Shown one piece after another: positions 16,902 through 25,549 of a DNA stretch of 64,000 bases. How positions within the stretch are numbered: the stretch's first letter is position 1; the number at the start of each line of letters is the position of its first letter. The DNA is from Frigoribacterium sp. Leaf8 (GTDB lineage Bacteria > Actinomycetota > Actinomycetes > Actinomycetales > Microbacteriaceae): NCBI RefSeq assembly GCF_001421165.1, contig NZ_LMKB01000006.1, positions 321,075 through 385,074 of the forward strand, given 5' to 3'. The translations under genes were made by a program, and so were the position numbers. Under the pieces are notes generated by a model that was not told the origin of the DNA, did no database searches, and saw nothing but the letters and a program-made list of their open reading frames with translations.

Positions 16902-18173
16902 TCACGGCGGCGTCCAGTCGTACCCGTTCACCCACCAGCAGTAGTAGAGCCACACCCACTGTGCCGCCACGAACACGGCGACGAGCAGCGCCCGGTAGAC
17001 CTTCGAGCGCGGCACCGCGAGGACGCCCAGCAGGGGGAAGAGCGGCATCAGGAGCCGGAAGGTGCTGGACTGCGGGAAGAACACCGCCAGCAGGTAGAGC
17101 CCGTAGGCGACGCCCCACAGCCTCAGGTCGGTGCTCGTCCGGCGTGCCCACGGCGACAGCAGCAGGGCTCCGAACGCCACGAGCGTGACCACGAGGAGGG
17201 CGATGCCGGAACCACCCGGAAACCACCAGTTCGCCCCGTCGACCCACGGGGTGAACGGCACGAGCGGTCCGTAGCCGATGTAGGGCGCCCGCCAGGCGAG
17301 TTCGGTCTCGGTGTACGCACCCGGCACGCCCGTGACCGCGCCGGCGACGACGAGCCAGGCGACGCCGAACACGCCCGTGGCCGCCACCGACACCGCCACC
17401 CGGACGCGCTCGCGCACCGGGAAGGGATCGTCGTGCCGGCGCCACCAGCGCAGCAACCCGTGCAGACCGATCGCCAGGGCGAGCGGAAGGGCTCCAGGTC
17501 GCGTGAAGGACATGATGAGCACGACCGGCAGCATCGCCAGGTACTGCCGCCGCACCAGCATGAGCAGGCTCGCGCAGAGCAGCAGCAGGAACATCGACTC
17601 GGCGTAGGCCACCTGCAGCAGCGGCGACAGGGGCGCCACGCAGAACAGGACGACCGCGAACAACGAGGTCGACTCGGGCAGCGCGTGCCGCATGAGGCGG
17701 TAGAACAACAGGGCCGCCCCCGCGGCGCAGGCGACCGACACGACGACGGCCAGCGTCGCGAACGGCAGGCCCGTCAGGCCCATCAGCCCACGGACGACGA
17801 GCGGGTAGGCGGGCATGAACGCCCAGGCGTTCTCTCCGACGTGGCCGTCCCCGGTGATGGGGAGGTCGCGCGGGTACCCCACCACGGCGATGATGTTGTA
17901 CCAGTGACCGTCCCAGATCGTGGCGAAGCTGCCGTAGTCCGGGCTCGCGAGCGTCCACGCGTTGGCCTGCTGGGCACCGGCGAAGGTGAGCAGCGCGATC
18001 GTGCTGACGACGCGCGACAGGACGAACACCACGAGCACCCGGGCCCACCACGGCGTGAGCCGGTAGCGCAGCAGGAGGCGCCTCGACGCCGAGGTCGGTC
18101 GTCGGGGATCGTGCCGCGTCGACGGGGACGAGGAGGCGCGACTCGCGTCGTCGACGGTCAGGCCGTCAGCCAC
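16902..18173 (-). CDS. PIG-V-like mannosyltransferase family integral membrane protein
   Basis: 423 residues with GTG start and about ten predicted membrane helices from residue 45 to the end. After the first helix comes WDGHWYNIIAVVGYP, the catalytic-loop D of GT-C/PIG-V (COG5542) enzymes, then FMPAYPLVVRGLM and FTRPGALPLALA, and the end QWVWLYYCWWVNGYDWTPP. These transfer mannose from a polyprenyl-phosphate donor in cell-envelope glycan synthesis; the acceptor here is unknown. The start overlaps the dapE end by 16 bases, so both are in one minus-strand unit. Confidence 0.82.
   Translation of the reverse strand: MADGLTVDDASRASSSPSTRHDPRRPTSASRRLLLRYRLTPWWARVLVVFVLSRVVSTIALLTFAGAQQANAWTLASPDYGSFATIWDGHWYNIIAVVGYPRDLPITGDGHVGENAWAFMPAYPLVVRGLMGLTGLPFATLAVVVSVACAAGAALLFYRLMRHALPESTSLFAVVLFCVAPLSPLLQVAYAESMFLLLLCASLLMLVRRQYLAMLPVVLIMSFTRPGALPLALAIGLHGLLRWWRRHDDPFPVRERVRVAVSVAATGVFGVAWLVVAGAVTGVPGAYTETELAWRAPYIGYGPLVPFTPWVDGANWWFPGGSGIALLVVTLVAFGALLLSPWARRTSTDLRLWGVAYGLYLLAVFFPQSSTFRLLMPLFPLLGVLAVPRSKVYRALLVAVFVAAQWVWLYYCWWVNGYDWTPP
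18073..18082 (+). repeat. dispersed repeat, copy 6 (9 of 10)
   Basis: GCAGGAGGCGCC in the N-terminal cytoplasmic segment of the PIG-V-like gene, 58 bases from copy 7. Confidence 0.7.
18131..18140 (+). repeat. dispersed AGGAGGCGCG repeat, copy 7
   Basis: Exact core in the unconserved N-terminal Ser/Arg-rich leader of the PIG-V-like gene (read on the minus strand as SRASSS). Confidence 0.8.
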
Positions 18174-19231
18174 GCCCGCAGTCCGCGCTCGTTGTCGAGG
18201 ATCTGCTGCACGGGCACCCGCTCGTCGTCGTGGTGGGCCAGCATCGGGTCACCGGGACCGTAGTTGACCGCGGGGACACCGAGCGCGGAGAACCGCGCGA
18301 CGTCCGTCCACCCGTACTTGGGCTTGGCCTCGCCGCCCACGGCACGCAGGAACTGCTGTGCCAGCGGGGCGTCCAGACCGGGCCGGGCCCCGGGGGCGAG
18401 GTCGACGATCGTGACGTCGAAGCCCTCGAAGAGCTCGCGGACGTGGGCGACGGCCTCGTCGCCGCTGCGGCTCGGGGCGAACCGGTAGTTGACGTGCACC
18501 ATGCACTCGTCGGGGATGACGTTGCCGGCCACGCCGCCCGTGATGCCCACGGCGTTGAGGCCCTCGCGGTAGACGAGCCCGTCGACCTCGACCTCTCGCG
18601 CCTCGTAGGCCGCCAGCACGTCGAGGATCGGCGCGGCCTTGTGGATGGCGTTGTCGCCGACCCACGAGCGGGCGCTGTGCGAGCGGGCGCCGAAAGTGCG
18701 GATCTCGGCGCGCAGGTTGCCGTTGCAGCCCCCTTCGACCCCGCTGTTGCTCGGTTCGCCCAGGACGGCGAAGTCGCCGGCCAACAGGTCGGGTCGGGCC
18801 CGCGCGAGGCGGCCCAGGCCGTTCAGGGCGTCGGAGACCTCTTCGTGGTCGTACCAGACCCAGGTGACGTCGACGCCGGGCTCGGTCAACTCGACCGCGA
18901 GCCTCAGGTGGACGGCACAGCCGGCCTTCATGTCGACGGTGCCGCGACCCCAGAGGTAGTCGACCCCGTCCTCGGTCTCGTAGCGCGTGGGCACGTTGTC
19001 GTTGATCGGCACCGTGTCGATGTGACCGGCGATGACGACCCGCGAGGCCCGGCCGAGCCGGGTCCGGGCGACGATCGCGTCGCCGTCACGGAACAACTCG
19101 AGGTGGTCGCAACCGTCGAGCGTGGACCAGATCTCGTCGGCGACGAGGCGTTCGTCGCCCGACTCCGATCGGATGTCGCAGAGCTGCCTGGTGACGTCCA
19201 CGGGCGAGACGGAGAGGTCGATCGGTGCCAT
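18158..19231 (-). CDS. dapE: succinyl-diaminopimelate desuccinylase
   Basis: 357 residues. An M20-family metallopeptidase with ligands in [13 protein letters not shown] (His and catalytic Asp near 69), [16 protein letters not shown] (Asp), [12 protein letters not shown] (Glu-Glu) and a late His in [11 protein letters not shown]. It removes succinate from N-succinyl-LL-2,6-diaminopimelate in the acyl branch of lysine and peptidoglycan diaminopimelate synthesis. dapD is directly divergent and dapC lies 2.5 kb away, so the succinylase branch is together here. The start [10 protein letters not shown] is chosen over a longer frame because the next in-frame start upstream lacks support. Confidence 0.92.
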   Translation of the reverse strand: MAPIDLSVSPVDVTRQLCDIRSESGDERLVADEIWSTLDGCDHLELFRDGDAIVARTRLGRASRVVIAGHIDTVPINDNVPTRYETEDGVDYLWGRGTVDMKAGCAVHLRLAVELTEPGVDVTWVWYDHEEVSDALNGLGRLARARPDLLAGDFAVLGEPSNSGVEGGCNGNLRAEIRTFGARSHSARSWVGDNAIHKAAPILDVLAAYEAREVEVDGLVYREGLNAVGITGGVAGNVIPDECMVHVNYRFAPSRSGDEAVAHVRELFEGFDVTIVDLAPGARPGLDAPLAQQFLRAVGGEAKPKYGWTDVARFSALGVPAVNYGPGDPMLAHHDDERVPVQQILDNERGLRAWLTA

Positions 19232-19294
19232 GCGGGCGAGTTTACGGGGCCAGGGCACGGGTCACCTCCGAAGCGGTCCGTCGGCGGCTGCCGA

Positions 19295-19300
19295 TACGCT
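19295..19300 (+). promoter_or_regulatory. -10 element (TACGCT) of dapD
   Basis: A TAnnnT hexamer 7 bases before the dapD ATG; a leaderless arrangement. Confidence 0.45.
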
Positions 19301-19307
19301 CGGGTCC

Positions 19308-20282
19308 ATGACTTCCGACGCCACCGCCACCGCCCCGACCCACGCCTACGGGTACGGCCTCGCGACCGTCTCGCACGACGGCACCACGCTCGACACCTGG
19401 TTCCCCTCCCCCCGGCTCGGCACCCTCCCGGCCGACCGTGACCCCGAGATCGTCCCGGCCGAGCTGGCCGACGCGGCCGGACCCGACGAGCGCCGCGCGG
19501 TCGACCTCGTCCCGGTGACCGTCGAGATCGACCTGAGCGCGCCTCCTGCGTCCACGCCCGACGCGTACCTGCGACTGCACCTGCTGAGCCACCTCCTCGT
19601 CGAGCCCAACACGGTCAACCTCGACGGCGTGTTCGCGCACCTGCCCATCGTCACCTGGACGAACGCGGGGCCGGTCCACCCCGACGACTTCGCACGGCTC
19701 CGTCCGAGGCTGCAGCGTGCCGGCATCGTCGCGACCGGCATCGACAAGTTCCCCCGCATGCTCGACTACGTCTCGCCCGACCGCGTCCGCATCGCCGACG
19801 CGTCGCGGGTGAGGCTCGGTGCCCACCTGGCCCCCGGCACCACGGTCATGCACGAGGGGTTCGTGAACTTCAACGCGGGCACGCTCGGGTCGTCGATGGT
19901 CGAGGGCCGCATCTCCCAGGGCGTCGTCGTGGGTGACGGGTCCGACATCGGCGGCGGAGCCTCGATCATGGGCACGCTGTCGGGCGGCGGCACCCAGCGG
20001 GTGACGATCGGCGCCCGCGCCCTGCTCGGCGCCAACGCCGGCATCGGCATCGCGATCGGCGACGACACCGTCGTCGAGGCCGGGCTCTACGTGACGGCGG
20101 GCACCAAGGTCGTCGTCGTGGGCGGCACCCCGACCAACGACGGTTCGCCGCAGACGGTCAAGGCCGTCGAGCTCTCGGGCCAGCCCGGACTGCTCTTCCG
20201 CCGCAACTCGCTGACCGGCGCCGTCGAGGTGCTGCCCCGCAAGGGCCACGGCATCACGCTCAACTCGCAGTTGCACGCATAG
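19308..20282 (+). CDS. dapD: tetrahydrodipicolinate N-succinyltransferase
   Basis: 324 residues. The N-terminal domain (to about 150) is typical of actinobacterial DapD, and a left-handed beta-helix of hexapeptide repeats follows ([55 protein letters not shown]...). The MVEGRIS segment and the Glu in it match the active-site region. It transfers succinate from succinyl-CoA to tetrahydrodipicolinate. It is divergent from dapE and convergent with gltA, separated from the latter by a terminator hairpin. Confidence 0.95.
   Translation: MTSDATATAPTHAYGYGLATVSHDGTTLDTWFPSPRLGTLPADRDPEIVPAELADAAGPDERRAVDLVPVTVEIDLSAPPASTPDAYLRLHLLSHLLVEPNTVNLDGVFAHLPIVTWTNAGPVHPDDFARLRPRLQRAGIVATGIDKFPRMLDYVSPDRVRIADASRVRLGAHLAPGTTVMHEGFVNFNAGTLGSSMVEGRISQGVVVGDGSDIGGGASIMGTLSGGGTQRVTIGARALLGANAGIGIAIGDDTVVEAGLYVTAGTKVVVVGGTPTNDGSPQTVKAVELSGQPGLLFRRNSLTGAVEVLPRKGHGITLNSQLHA
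19538..19547 (-). repeat. dispersed AGGAGGCGCG repeat, copy 8
   Basis: Exact core on the minus strand inside dapD, at a loop read as SAPPAST. Confidence 0.75.
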
Positions 20283-20306
20283 GTCTTCGACGAGCACCAC
20301 GACGAA

Positions 20307-20354
20307 AGGGGTGGGCACGACCCCAGGTCTGAACCCGGCGTCGTGCCCACCCCC
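20307..20354. terminator. bidirectional terminator between dapD and gltA
   Basis: AGGGGTGGGCACGAC pairs with GTCGTGCCCACCCCT, 15 bp, between convergent genes. Confidence 0.85.
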
Positions 20355-20381
20355 TCGCGTCGTGCCGATCGATCCGGCGGA

Positions 20382-21677
20382 CTAGCGCTGCGGCCAATCG
20401 CGTTCGGTCGCGCCCAGGTACAACTGCTGGGGGCGGCCGATCTTGGTCGTCGGGTCGGTGTTCATCTCGCGCCAGTGGGCGATCCAGCCGGGGAGGCGAC
20501 CGATGGCGAAGAGCACCGTGAACATGCGGGGCGGGAACCCCATCGCCTTGTAGATGACGCCCGTGTAGAAGTCGACGTTCGGGTAGAGCTTGCGCTCGAC
20601 GAAGTAGTCGTCGGCCAGGGCGATGCCCTCGAGCTCCATCGCGATGTCGAGCAGGTCGTCCTTCACGCCGAGCGATTCGAGCACCTCGGTGGCGCTCTCC
20701 TTGACGAGCTTGGCGCGCGGGTCGTAGTTCTTGTAGACCCGGTGGCCGAAGCCCATCAGCTTGACGCCGGCCTCTTTGTTCTTGACCCGCTCGACGAATC
20801 GCTCGACACCCTGGCCGCTGTCGCGGATCTCGGCGAGCATCTTGAGGACGGCCTCGTTGGCCCCGCCGTGCAGCGGCCCGTAGAGGGCGCTGATGCCCGC
20901 CGAGATCGACGAGAACATGTTGGCCTGCGTCGAGCCGACGAGACGCACGGTCGAGGTCGACGCGTTCTGTTCGTGGTCCTCGTGCAGGATGAGCAGGCGT
21001 TCGAGCGCCTTCGACAGGACGGGGTTCACCTCGTACGGCTCGGCCATCGTGCCGAAGTTCAGCTTGAGGAAGTTGTCGACGAAGCTGAGCGAGTTGTCGG
21101 GGTAGAGGAACGCCTGGCCGAGGCTCTTCTTGTGTGCGTACGCCGCGATGACCGGCAGCTTCGCCAGCAGTCGGACGGTCTGGAGCTCGACCTGCTCGGG
21201 ATCGTGCACGCTCATGCTGTCTTCGTAGAACGTCGACAGTGCGCCGACCGCGCTCGACAGCACCGACATCGGGTGGGCGTTGTGCGGCAGGGCGTCGAAG
21301 AAGCGGCGCAGGTCTTCGTGCAGCAGCGTGTGCCGCCGGATGCGCGCGTCGAAGTCGGCGAGCTGGTCGGGGGTGGGCAGTTCGCCGTAGATCAACAGCC
21401 AGGCCGTCTCGAGGTAGGTCGAGTTCTCGGCGACTTGTTCGATCGGATAGCCCCGGTAGCGCAGGATGCCCTGATCACCGTCGATGTAGGTGATCGTGCT
21501 TCGGGCGTTGGAGGTGTTCACGAAGCCCGTGTCGAGGGTCGTGTAACCGGTCTGCTTGGTGAACGTCGAGATGTCGATCGCCGAGGCACCCTCGGTGCTC
21601 GCGACGATCGGGAACTCGGCTGTTCCCCCCGGGAACTGCAGCGTGGCCTTCTGGGCGTCGTTGGCAGTGTCAGTCAC
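20382..21677 (-). CDS. gltA: type II citrate synthase
   Basis: 431 residues with GTG start (MTDTANDAQKA). The sequence has the hexameric citrate synthase features: a short N-terminal beta domain, YRGYPIEQVAENSTYLETAWLLIYGELPT, catalytic His regions HAMPM-like HNAHPMSVL and LHGGANEAVLKML, GFGHRVYKNYDPRA, and the C-terminal GWIAHWREM. It condenses oxaloacetate with acetyl-CoA, the entry step of the citrate cycle. It sits between dapD and dapC, with 16 bases to the dapC stop, so it is likely cotranscribed with dapC and fdxA. Confidence 0.96.
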   Translation of the reverse strand: MTDTANDAQKATLQFPGGTAEFPIVASTEGASAIDISTFTKQTGYTTLDTGFVNTSNARSTITYIDGDQGILRYRGYPIEQVAENSTYLETAWLLIYGELPTPDQLADFDARIRRHTLLHEDLRRFFDALPHNAHPMSVLSSAVGALSTFYEDSMSVHDPEQVELQTVRLLAKLPVIAAYAHKKSLGQAFLYPDNSLSFVDNFLKLNFGTMAEPYEVNPVLSKALERLLILHEDHEQNASTSTVRLVGSTQANMFSSISAGISALYGPLHGGANEAVLKMLAEIRDSGQGVERFVERVKNKEAGVKLMGFGHRVYKNYDPRAKLVKESATEVLESLGVKDDLLDIAMELEGIALADDYFVERKLYPNVDFYTGVIYKAMGFPPRMFTVLFAIGRLPGWIAHWREMNTDPTTKIGRPQQLYLGATERDWPQR

Positions 21678-21693
21678 CCGGTCAGCCTAGCGG

Positions 21694-22794
21694 TCAGCCG
21701 CCGAGTCGCCCCACGGCGGCGTCGATGCGCTCGTCGGTCGTCGTGAGTGCCACGCGGACGTGGCGATCACCGGCGGGCCCGTAGAACGACCCCGGGGCGA
21801 CGAGCACGCCACGCTCGGCGAGCCAGGACACCGAGGCCCAGGCGTCCTCGTCCCGCGTGGCCCAGAGGTACAGGCCGGCCTCGCTGCGGTCGATGCGGAA
21901 CCCCGCTGCCTCGAGAGCGGGCAGGAGGCGCGCTCGGCGGGCCGCGTACCGCGCCTTCTGCTCGACCACGTGGGCCTCGTCGGCCAAGGCGACGACCATG
22001 GCCTGCTGCACCGGGGCCGGCGGCATGAGGCCCGCGTGCTTGCGCACGGCGAGGAGCTGCCCGAGCACGTGGTCGCAGCCCGCGACGAAGCCCGCGCGGT
22101 ACCCGGCGAGGTTCGACTGCTTGCTGAGCGAGTAGACCGAGACGACGCCGCGGAGGTCGTCGCCGACCACGCGTGGGTCGAGGATGCAGGGCGTGGGGCG
22201 GTCGGCCCACTCGCCCGTCCACCCGAGTTCGGCATAGCACTCGTCGCCGGCGATCACGGCACCGAGTTCACGCGCACGGGCGACGGCGGCGCGGAGAGCC
22301 TCGAAGCCCAGCACGGCCCCGTCGGGGTTGCCCGGGCTGTTCAACCAGACCAGCTTCGTCGAGACGGGCCACTCGGCCGGGTCGTCGGAGGCGAGGGCCG
22401 TCGCTCCGACGAGGGCGGCGCCGAGCGCGTAGGTCGGGTAGGCGTTCGTCGGGTAGACCACCGTGTCGCCCGGACCGATGCCCAGCCAGAGAGCCATGCC
22501 GGCGATGAGTTCTTTCGAGCCGATGGTCGGCAGGACGTTCGCGTCGCCGAGTCCGGTCACCCCTCGGCGGCGCGCGTACCACTCCGAGATGGCCGACCGC
22601 AGGGCCGGGGTGCCGGCGACCTGCGGGTACGAGTGGGCGTCGGTCGCGACCGCGAGGGCCTCACGGACGACCTCGGGCGTCGGATCGACGGGCGAACCGA
22701 CGCTGAGGTCGACGATGCCTCCGGGGTGGCGCCGGGCGGTGGCCGCGTACGGCACCAGGGCGTCCCAGGGGAACTCGGGCAGGTCGAGCGCCAC
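21694..22794 (-). CDS. dapC: succinyldiaminopimelate transaminase
   Basis: 366 residues with GTG start. A fold-type I PLP aminotransferase: IVDLSVGSPVDPTPEVV at the N-terminus, NAYPTYALGA, LNSPGNPDGAV, DECYAELGW, and SVYSLSKQSNLAGYRAGFVAG with the PLP Lys in SLSKQS. This pattern and the ferredoxin neighbour match actinobacterial DapC (Rv1178, beside fdxC). It makes N-succinyl-LL-2,6-diaminopimelate, the substrate of DapE in this window. The gap to the ferredoxin gene upstream is 10 bases. Confidence 0.93.
   Translation of the reverse strand: MALDLPEFPWDALVPYAATARRHPGGIVDLSVGSPVDPTPEVVREALAVATDAHSYPQVAGTPALRSAISEWYARRRGVTGLGDANVLPTIGSKELIAGMALWLGIGPGDTVVYPTNAYPTYALGAALVGATALASDDPAEWPVSTKLVWLNSPGNPDGAVLGFEALRAAVARARELGAVIAGDECYAELGWTGEWADRPTPCILDPRVVGDDLRGVVSVYSLSKQSNLAGYRAGFVAGCDHVLGQLLAVRKHAGLMPPAPVQQAMVVALADEAHVVEQKARYAARRARLLPALEAAGFRIDRSEAGLYLWATRDEDAWASVSWLAERGVLVAPGSFYGPAGDRHVRVALTTTDERIDAAVGRLGG
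21923..21932 (+). repeat. dispersed AGGAGGCGCG repeat, copy 9
   Basis: Exact core (GCAGGAGGCGCGCTCGG) inside dapC, antisense to codons for ARLLPA. Confidence 0.75.
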
Positions 22795-22804
22795 GGAGGC
22801 CGTC

Positions 22805-23131
22805 CTAGGCGCCGGCGCCCTGAGGGGGCAGCGCCGAGATCACGGGGTGGTCCTTGGCGATGACGCCGACCTTGGCCGCGCCACCGGGCGAGCCGATCTC
22901 GTCGAAGAACTCGACGTTGGCCTTGTAGTACTCGGCCCACTTGTCGGGCAGGTCGTCTTCGTAGTAGATGGCCTCGACCGGGCAGACGGGCTCGCACGCA
23001 CCGCAGTCGACGCATTCGTCGGGGTGGATGTAGAGCGAGCGTTCGCCCTCGTAGATGCAGTCGACGGGGCACTCGTCGATGCAGGCACGGTCTTTGACAT
23101 CGACACAGGGAAGTGCGATCACGTACGTCAC
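22805..23131 (-). CDS. fdxA: 7Fe ferredoxin
   Basis: 108 residues. The cysteine pattern of a [3Fe-4S]/[4Fe-4S] ferredoxin is complete: DRACIDECPVDCIYEG near the start and DECVDCGACEPVCPVEAIYYEDD in the middle, then a helical tail (WAEYYKANVEFFDEIG) typical of the actinobacterial FdxA/FdxC group. It carries electrons in the cytoplasm to an unidentified partner. The GTG start overlaps the mshB stop as GTGA, so translation of the two is coupled; dapC follows after 10 bases. Confidence 0.95.
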   Translation of the reverse strand: MTYVIALPCVDVKDRACIDECPVDCIYEGERSLYIHPDECVDCGACEPVCPVEAIYYEDDLPDKWAEYYKANVEFFDEIGSPGGAAKVGVIAKDHPVISALPPQGAGA

Positions 23132-24474
23132 GTCTGGGGGGTTCCCTTCGCGTCGGGCAGGGCGTCCAGCTTATCGTCTGCCGGCTGTGCCTCGACCGAG
23201 GAGGCGCGGGCCGCGTCGCGGGGCGGCGTCGCTCCCCCGGCGGCCGGGCCCCGCAATCGCGGCCACCCGAGCACCACGAGGCAGATCAGGAACACTCCGC
23301 CGAGCCAGACCAGGGCGGGCGTGTTGTCGGGCACGAGGATCGACCCCCCGGGACTCGCCTGCCACAGGACGACGAGCGCCCCGATGAGACCGACGGCGGC
23401 GGCCCCGGCCATCGCCCGCGAGCCGAAGACCGAGCGGAGACCGGCGAGGAGCGTGAGGCTCATGAGCAACGCGAGCACGAGCCCGGACCAGAACGGCGAG
23501 CCGGCGACGGTGATCGTCGACTGGTGCATGACGGTGCCGATGGTGCCGAACACGGCTCCGGCGGCGAGCGCCAGGACGAGCGCGACGACGCGTCCGCCCG
23601 TCGTCATCCGGGCCATCTCGGAATCGCCCTCGTCCACCGTCGGCTCGGGCACGAAGCGGAACGACTCGCGGACCGTCACGGGCTCGACGGCGCCGTGCGG
23701 GAACCGGATGCCGGCCTGGCCACCCGGGAGGTCGACGACCTCGACCTGACTGCGGTGGTCGCGGAGTGCGGCGAGCTTGCGAGGAGCCACGTGACGCGTG
23801 TCGGTCGTCAGCACGGTGTCGTCGGTGGCGAGGGCCTCGGCCTCCGCCCCCACGGCCGACTCGGCACCGGCCACGATCGCGAAGAACGGCACGCCGACGA
23901 GGCGGGCGGCACGCACGGCGACCCGGTTGGCCCGGACGTGGTCGGGGTGGTGGTACCCGCCGTCCTCGTCGTAGCTGATGATCGCGGTCGGGCGCACGGA
24001 CTGGACGACGGCCGACAGGTCGCTCACGACCTCGCCGAACTCGGCGGCGCAGAACGCCGCGGGGTGCAGGTCGGGCGTCGGCCCGGCCACGCCGTCCGAC
24101 CGCCAGACCATGCCGCTGTCGCGATAGACCCGTTCGGGGAGCCCCGGCGTGCGGGCACCGGCCGAACCGAGGAACCGGTGGTCGTCGACGCCGAGGTCTC
24201 GCATGGCGGCGGCGATCTCGCCCTCGCGGTGGACGGCGAGGGCGGCCTGGTCGGCCCGGAGGGCGGCGAGGTCGTCGGGGATCACCTCGCCCAGTTCGCC
24301 CCGGGTGCAGGTCACGACGGTGACCGCGGCACCGGCCTCGACCATCGCGGCGATGGTGCCACCCGTGGTGATGGTCTCGTCGTCGGGGTGGGCGTGGACG
24401 AAGAGCACGCGCTCGAGCCGAGGGTCGCCGGCGGTCGAGGGCGACGCGGGCGTCGGCGAGGCGGAGGAGTTCAT
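23128..24474 (-). CDS. mshB: MshB-type deacetylase fused to a four-helix membrane domain
   Basis: 448 residues. Residues about 20-300 are a LmbE/PIG-L zinc deacetylase with AHPDDE (Asp/Glu ligands), TTGGTIA and YDEDGGYHHPDHVRAN (His ligands), matching MshB, which deacetylates GlcNAc-inositol in mycothiol synthesis. After KPTVDE-like SEMARM comes a second domain with four helices (VVALVLALAAGAVFG; WSGLVLALLMSLTLL; AMAGAAAVGLIGALVVLW; PALVWLGGVFLICLVVLGW), resembling DUF6113. The fusion would tether the deacetylase to the membrane. Separate MshB plus hypothetical protein is the usual form elsewhere. Coupled to fdxA by GTGA. Confidence 0.85.
   Translation of the reverse strand: MNSSASPTPASPSTAGDPRLERVLFVHAHPDDETITTGGTIAAMVEAGAAVTVVTCTRGELGEVIPDDLAALRADQAALAVHREGEIAAAMRDLGVDDHRFLGSAGARTPGLPERVYRDSGMVWRSDGVAGPTPDLHPAAFCAAEFGEVVSDLSAVVQSVRPTAIISYDEDGGYHHPDHVRANRVAVRAARLVGVPFFAIVAGAESAVGAEAEALATDDTVLTTDTRHVAPRKLAALRDHRSQVEVVDLPGGQAGIRFPHGAVEPVTVRESFRFVPEPTVDEGDSEMARMTTGGRVVALVLALAAGAVFGTIGTVMHQSTITVAGSPFWSGLVLALLMSLTLLAGLRSVFGSRAMAGAAAVGLIGALVVLWQASPGGSILVPDNTPALVWLGGVFLICLVVLGWPRLRGPAAGGATPPRDAARASSVEAQPADDKLDALPDAKGTPQT
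23199..23208 (+). repeat. dispersed AGGAGGCGCG repeat, copy 10
   Basis: Exact core in the unconserved cytoplasmic tail of the mshB fusion gene (DAARASSVEA on the minus strand). Confidence 0.8.
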
Positions 24475-24482
24475 CACTGGAC

Positions 24483-24488
24483 AGGATA
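24483..24488 (-). promoter_or_regulatory. -10 element (TATCCT) of the mshB operon
   Basis: Minus-strand TATCCT, 8 bases before the mshB ATG, consistent with a leaderless transcript for mshB-fdxA-dapC-gltA. Confidence 0.4.
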
Positions 24489-24531
24489 TGCCGCGCCGCA
24501 CTACTGTCGGTCTGGCTCAGGGTGCCCTTAG

Positions 24532-24550
24532 TGAGGTTAGCCTAACCATA
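24532..24550. promoter_or_regulatory. IdeR/DtxR iron box upstream of efeUOB
   Basis: TGAGGTTAGCCTAACCATA matches the DtxR/IdeR consensus TTAGGTTAGSCTAACCTAA at 16 of 19 positions, with the central 13 bases perfect. It lies 100 bases before the efeU start. Iron-loaded IdeR binding here would repress EfeUOB in iron-replete cells. Confidence 0.88.
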
Positions 24551-24649
24551 CCAGCCCGTTCGGTCCCTCTGCGGTCCGACCGGTCGACCGCGTCCCTGAT
24601 CCCCATCCTGCTCGACGACGAGCTCCACTCCCCCGAGAAAGCCGTCCCC

Positions 24650-25549
24650 GTGCTCGCCAACTACCTCATCGGACTCCGAGAGGGCCTCGAGGCCGCTCTC
24701 GTGGTCGGCATCCTCATCGCCTACGTGGTCAAGGTCGGCCGACGCGACGTCCTCCCCCGCCTCTGGCTGGGCGTGGGCGCCGCGGTCGTCCTCTCGCTCG
24801 GCCTCGGCGCCGTGCTCACCTTCGGCACCTACGGGCTGACCTTCCAGGCCCAGGAGATCATCGGCGGCGGTCTCTCGATCGTGGCCGTGGGCTTCGTGAC
24901 CTGGATGGTCTTCTGGATGGCCCGCACCGCGCGCGGCCTGCGCGGCGAACTCGAGTCGGGCCTCGAGCGAGCCCTCGGCGGCGGCGCCTGGGCGGTCGTC
25001 GCGCTGGCCTTCCTCTCGGTCGGTCGCGAGGGCATCGAGACCGCTCTCTTCGTCTGGGCCACCGTGCAGTCGACCGGCGGCGGCGCGACGCCGCTGGTGG
25101 GTGCGCTCCTCGGCATCGTCACGGCGGTCGCCGTCCAGGTGGCGATCTACCGTGGCGTGGTCCGCCTCGACGTCGCCCGGTTCTTCCGGGTGACCGGCTA
25201 CTTCCTCGTCGTCGTCGCGGCGGGCGTCCTCGCCTACGGGGTGGGCGACCTGCAGGAGGCGTCCGTGCTGCCGGGCCGCGCCTCCCTGGCCTTCGACGTG
25301 AGCGCTGCCGTTCCGCCGACCAGCTGGTACGGCACCCTGCTCCAGGGGCTCGTGAACTTCACCCCGACGCCGAGCTGGCTGCAGGTCGTCGTCTGGCTCG
25401 CCTACCTCGCCGTCGTCGTCCCCCTCTTCGTGCGGGCGACCCGCCGACGTCGACCCGGTACCACGACCCCGTCCGGCTCGTCCGCGACCCTCGGCACGTC
25501 CGTCCCCTCGACCACCCCGTCACCCCGCACCGCAGGAGCATCACGATGA
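24650..25549 (+). CDS. efeU: ferrous/ferric iron permease EfeU (FTR1 family)
   Basis: About 299 residues from the GTG at 24650, giving MLANYLIGLREGLEAAL at the first helix. The two REXXE iron-passage motifs are present: REGLE in helix 1 and REGIE in helix 4 (SVGREGIETALFVWA). Seven hydrophobic segments follow the Ftr1 pattern, with a basic Ser/Thr/Pro-rich tail after the last helix. It is the membrane permease of the EfeUOB system, taking up iron in partnership with the lipoprotein and peroxidase encoded next. The stop overlaps the efeO start by 4 bases (ATGA). Confidence 0.92.
   Translation: MLANYLIGLREGLEAALVVGILIAYVVKVGRRDVLPRLWLGVGAAVVLSLGLGAVLTFGTYGLTFQAQEIIGGGLSIVAVGFVTWMVFWMARTARGLRGELESGLERALGGGAWAVVALAFLSVGREGIETALFVWATVQSTGGGATPLVGALLGIVTAVAVQVAIYRGVVRLDVARFFRVTGYFLVVVAAGVLAYGVGDLQEASVLPGRASLAFDVSAAVPPTSWYGTLLQGLVNFTPTPSWLQVVVWLAYLAVVVPLFVRATRRRRPGTTTPSGSSATLGTSVPSTTPSPRTAGASR

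Noticed and set aside
16678..16944. 88-residue plus-strand frame over DUF3117
   Set aside because: Antisense to a conserved 56-residue protein, with no start context.
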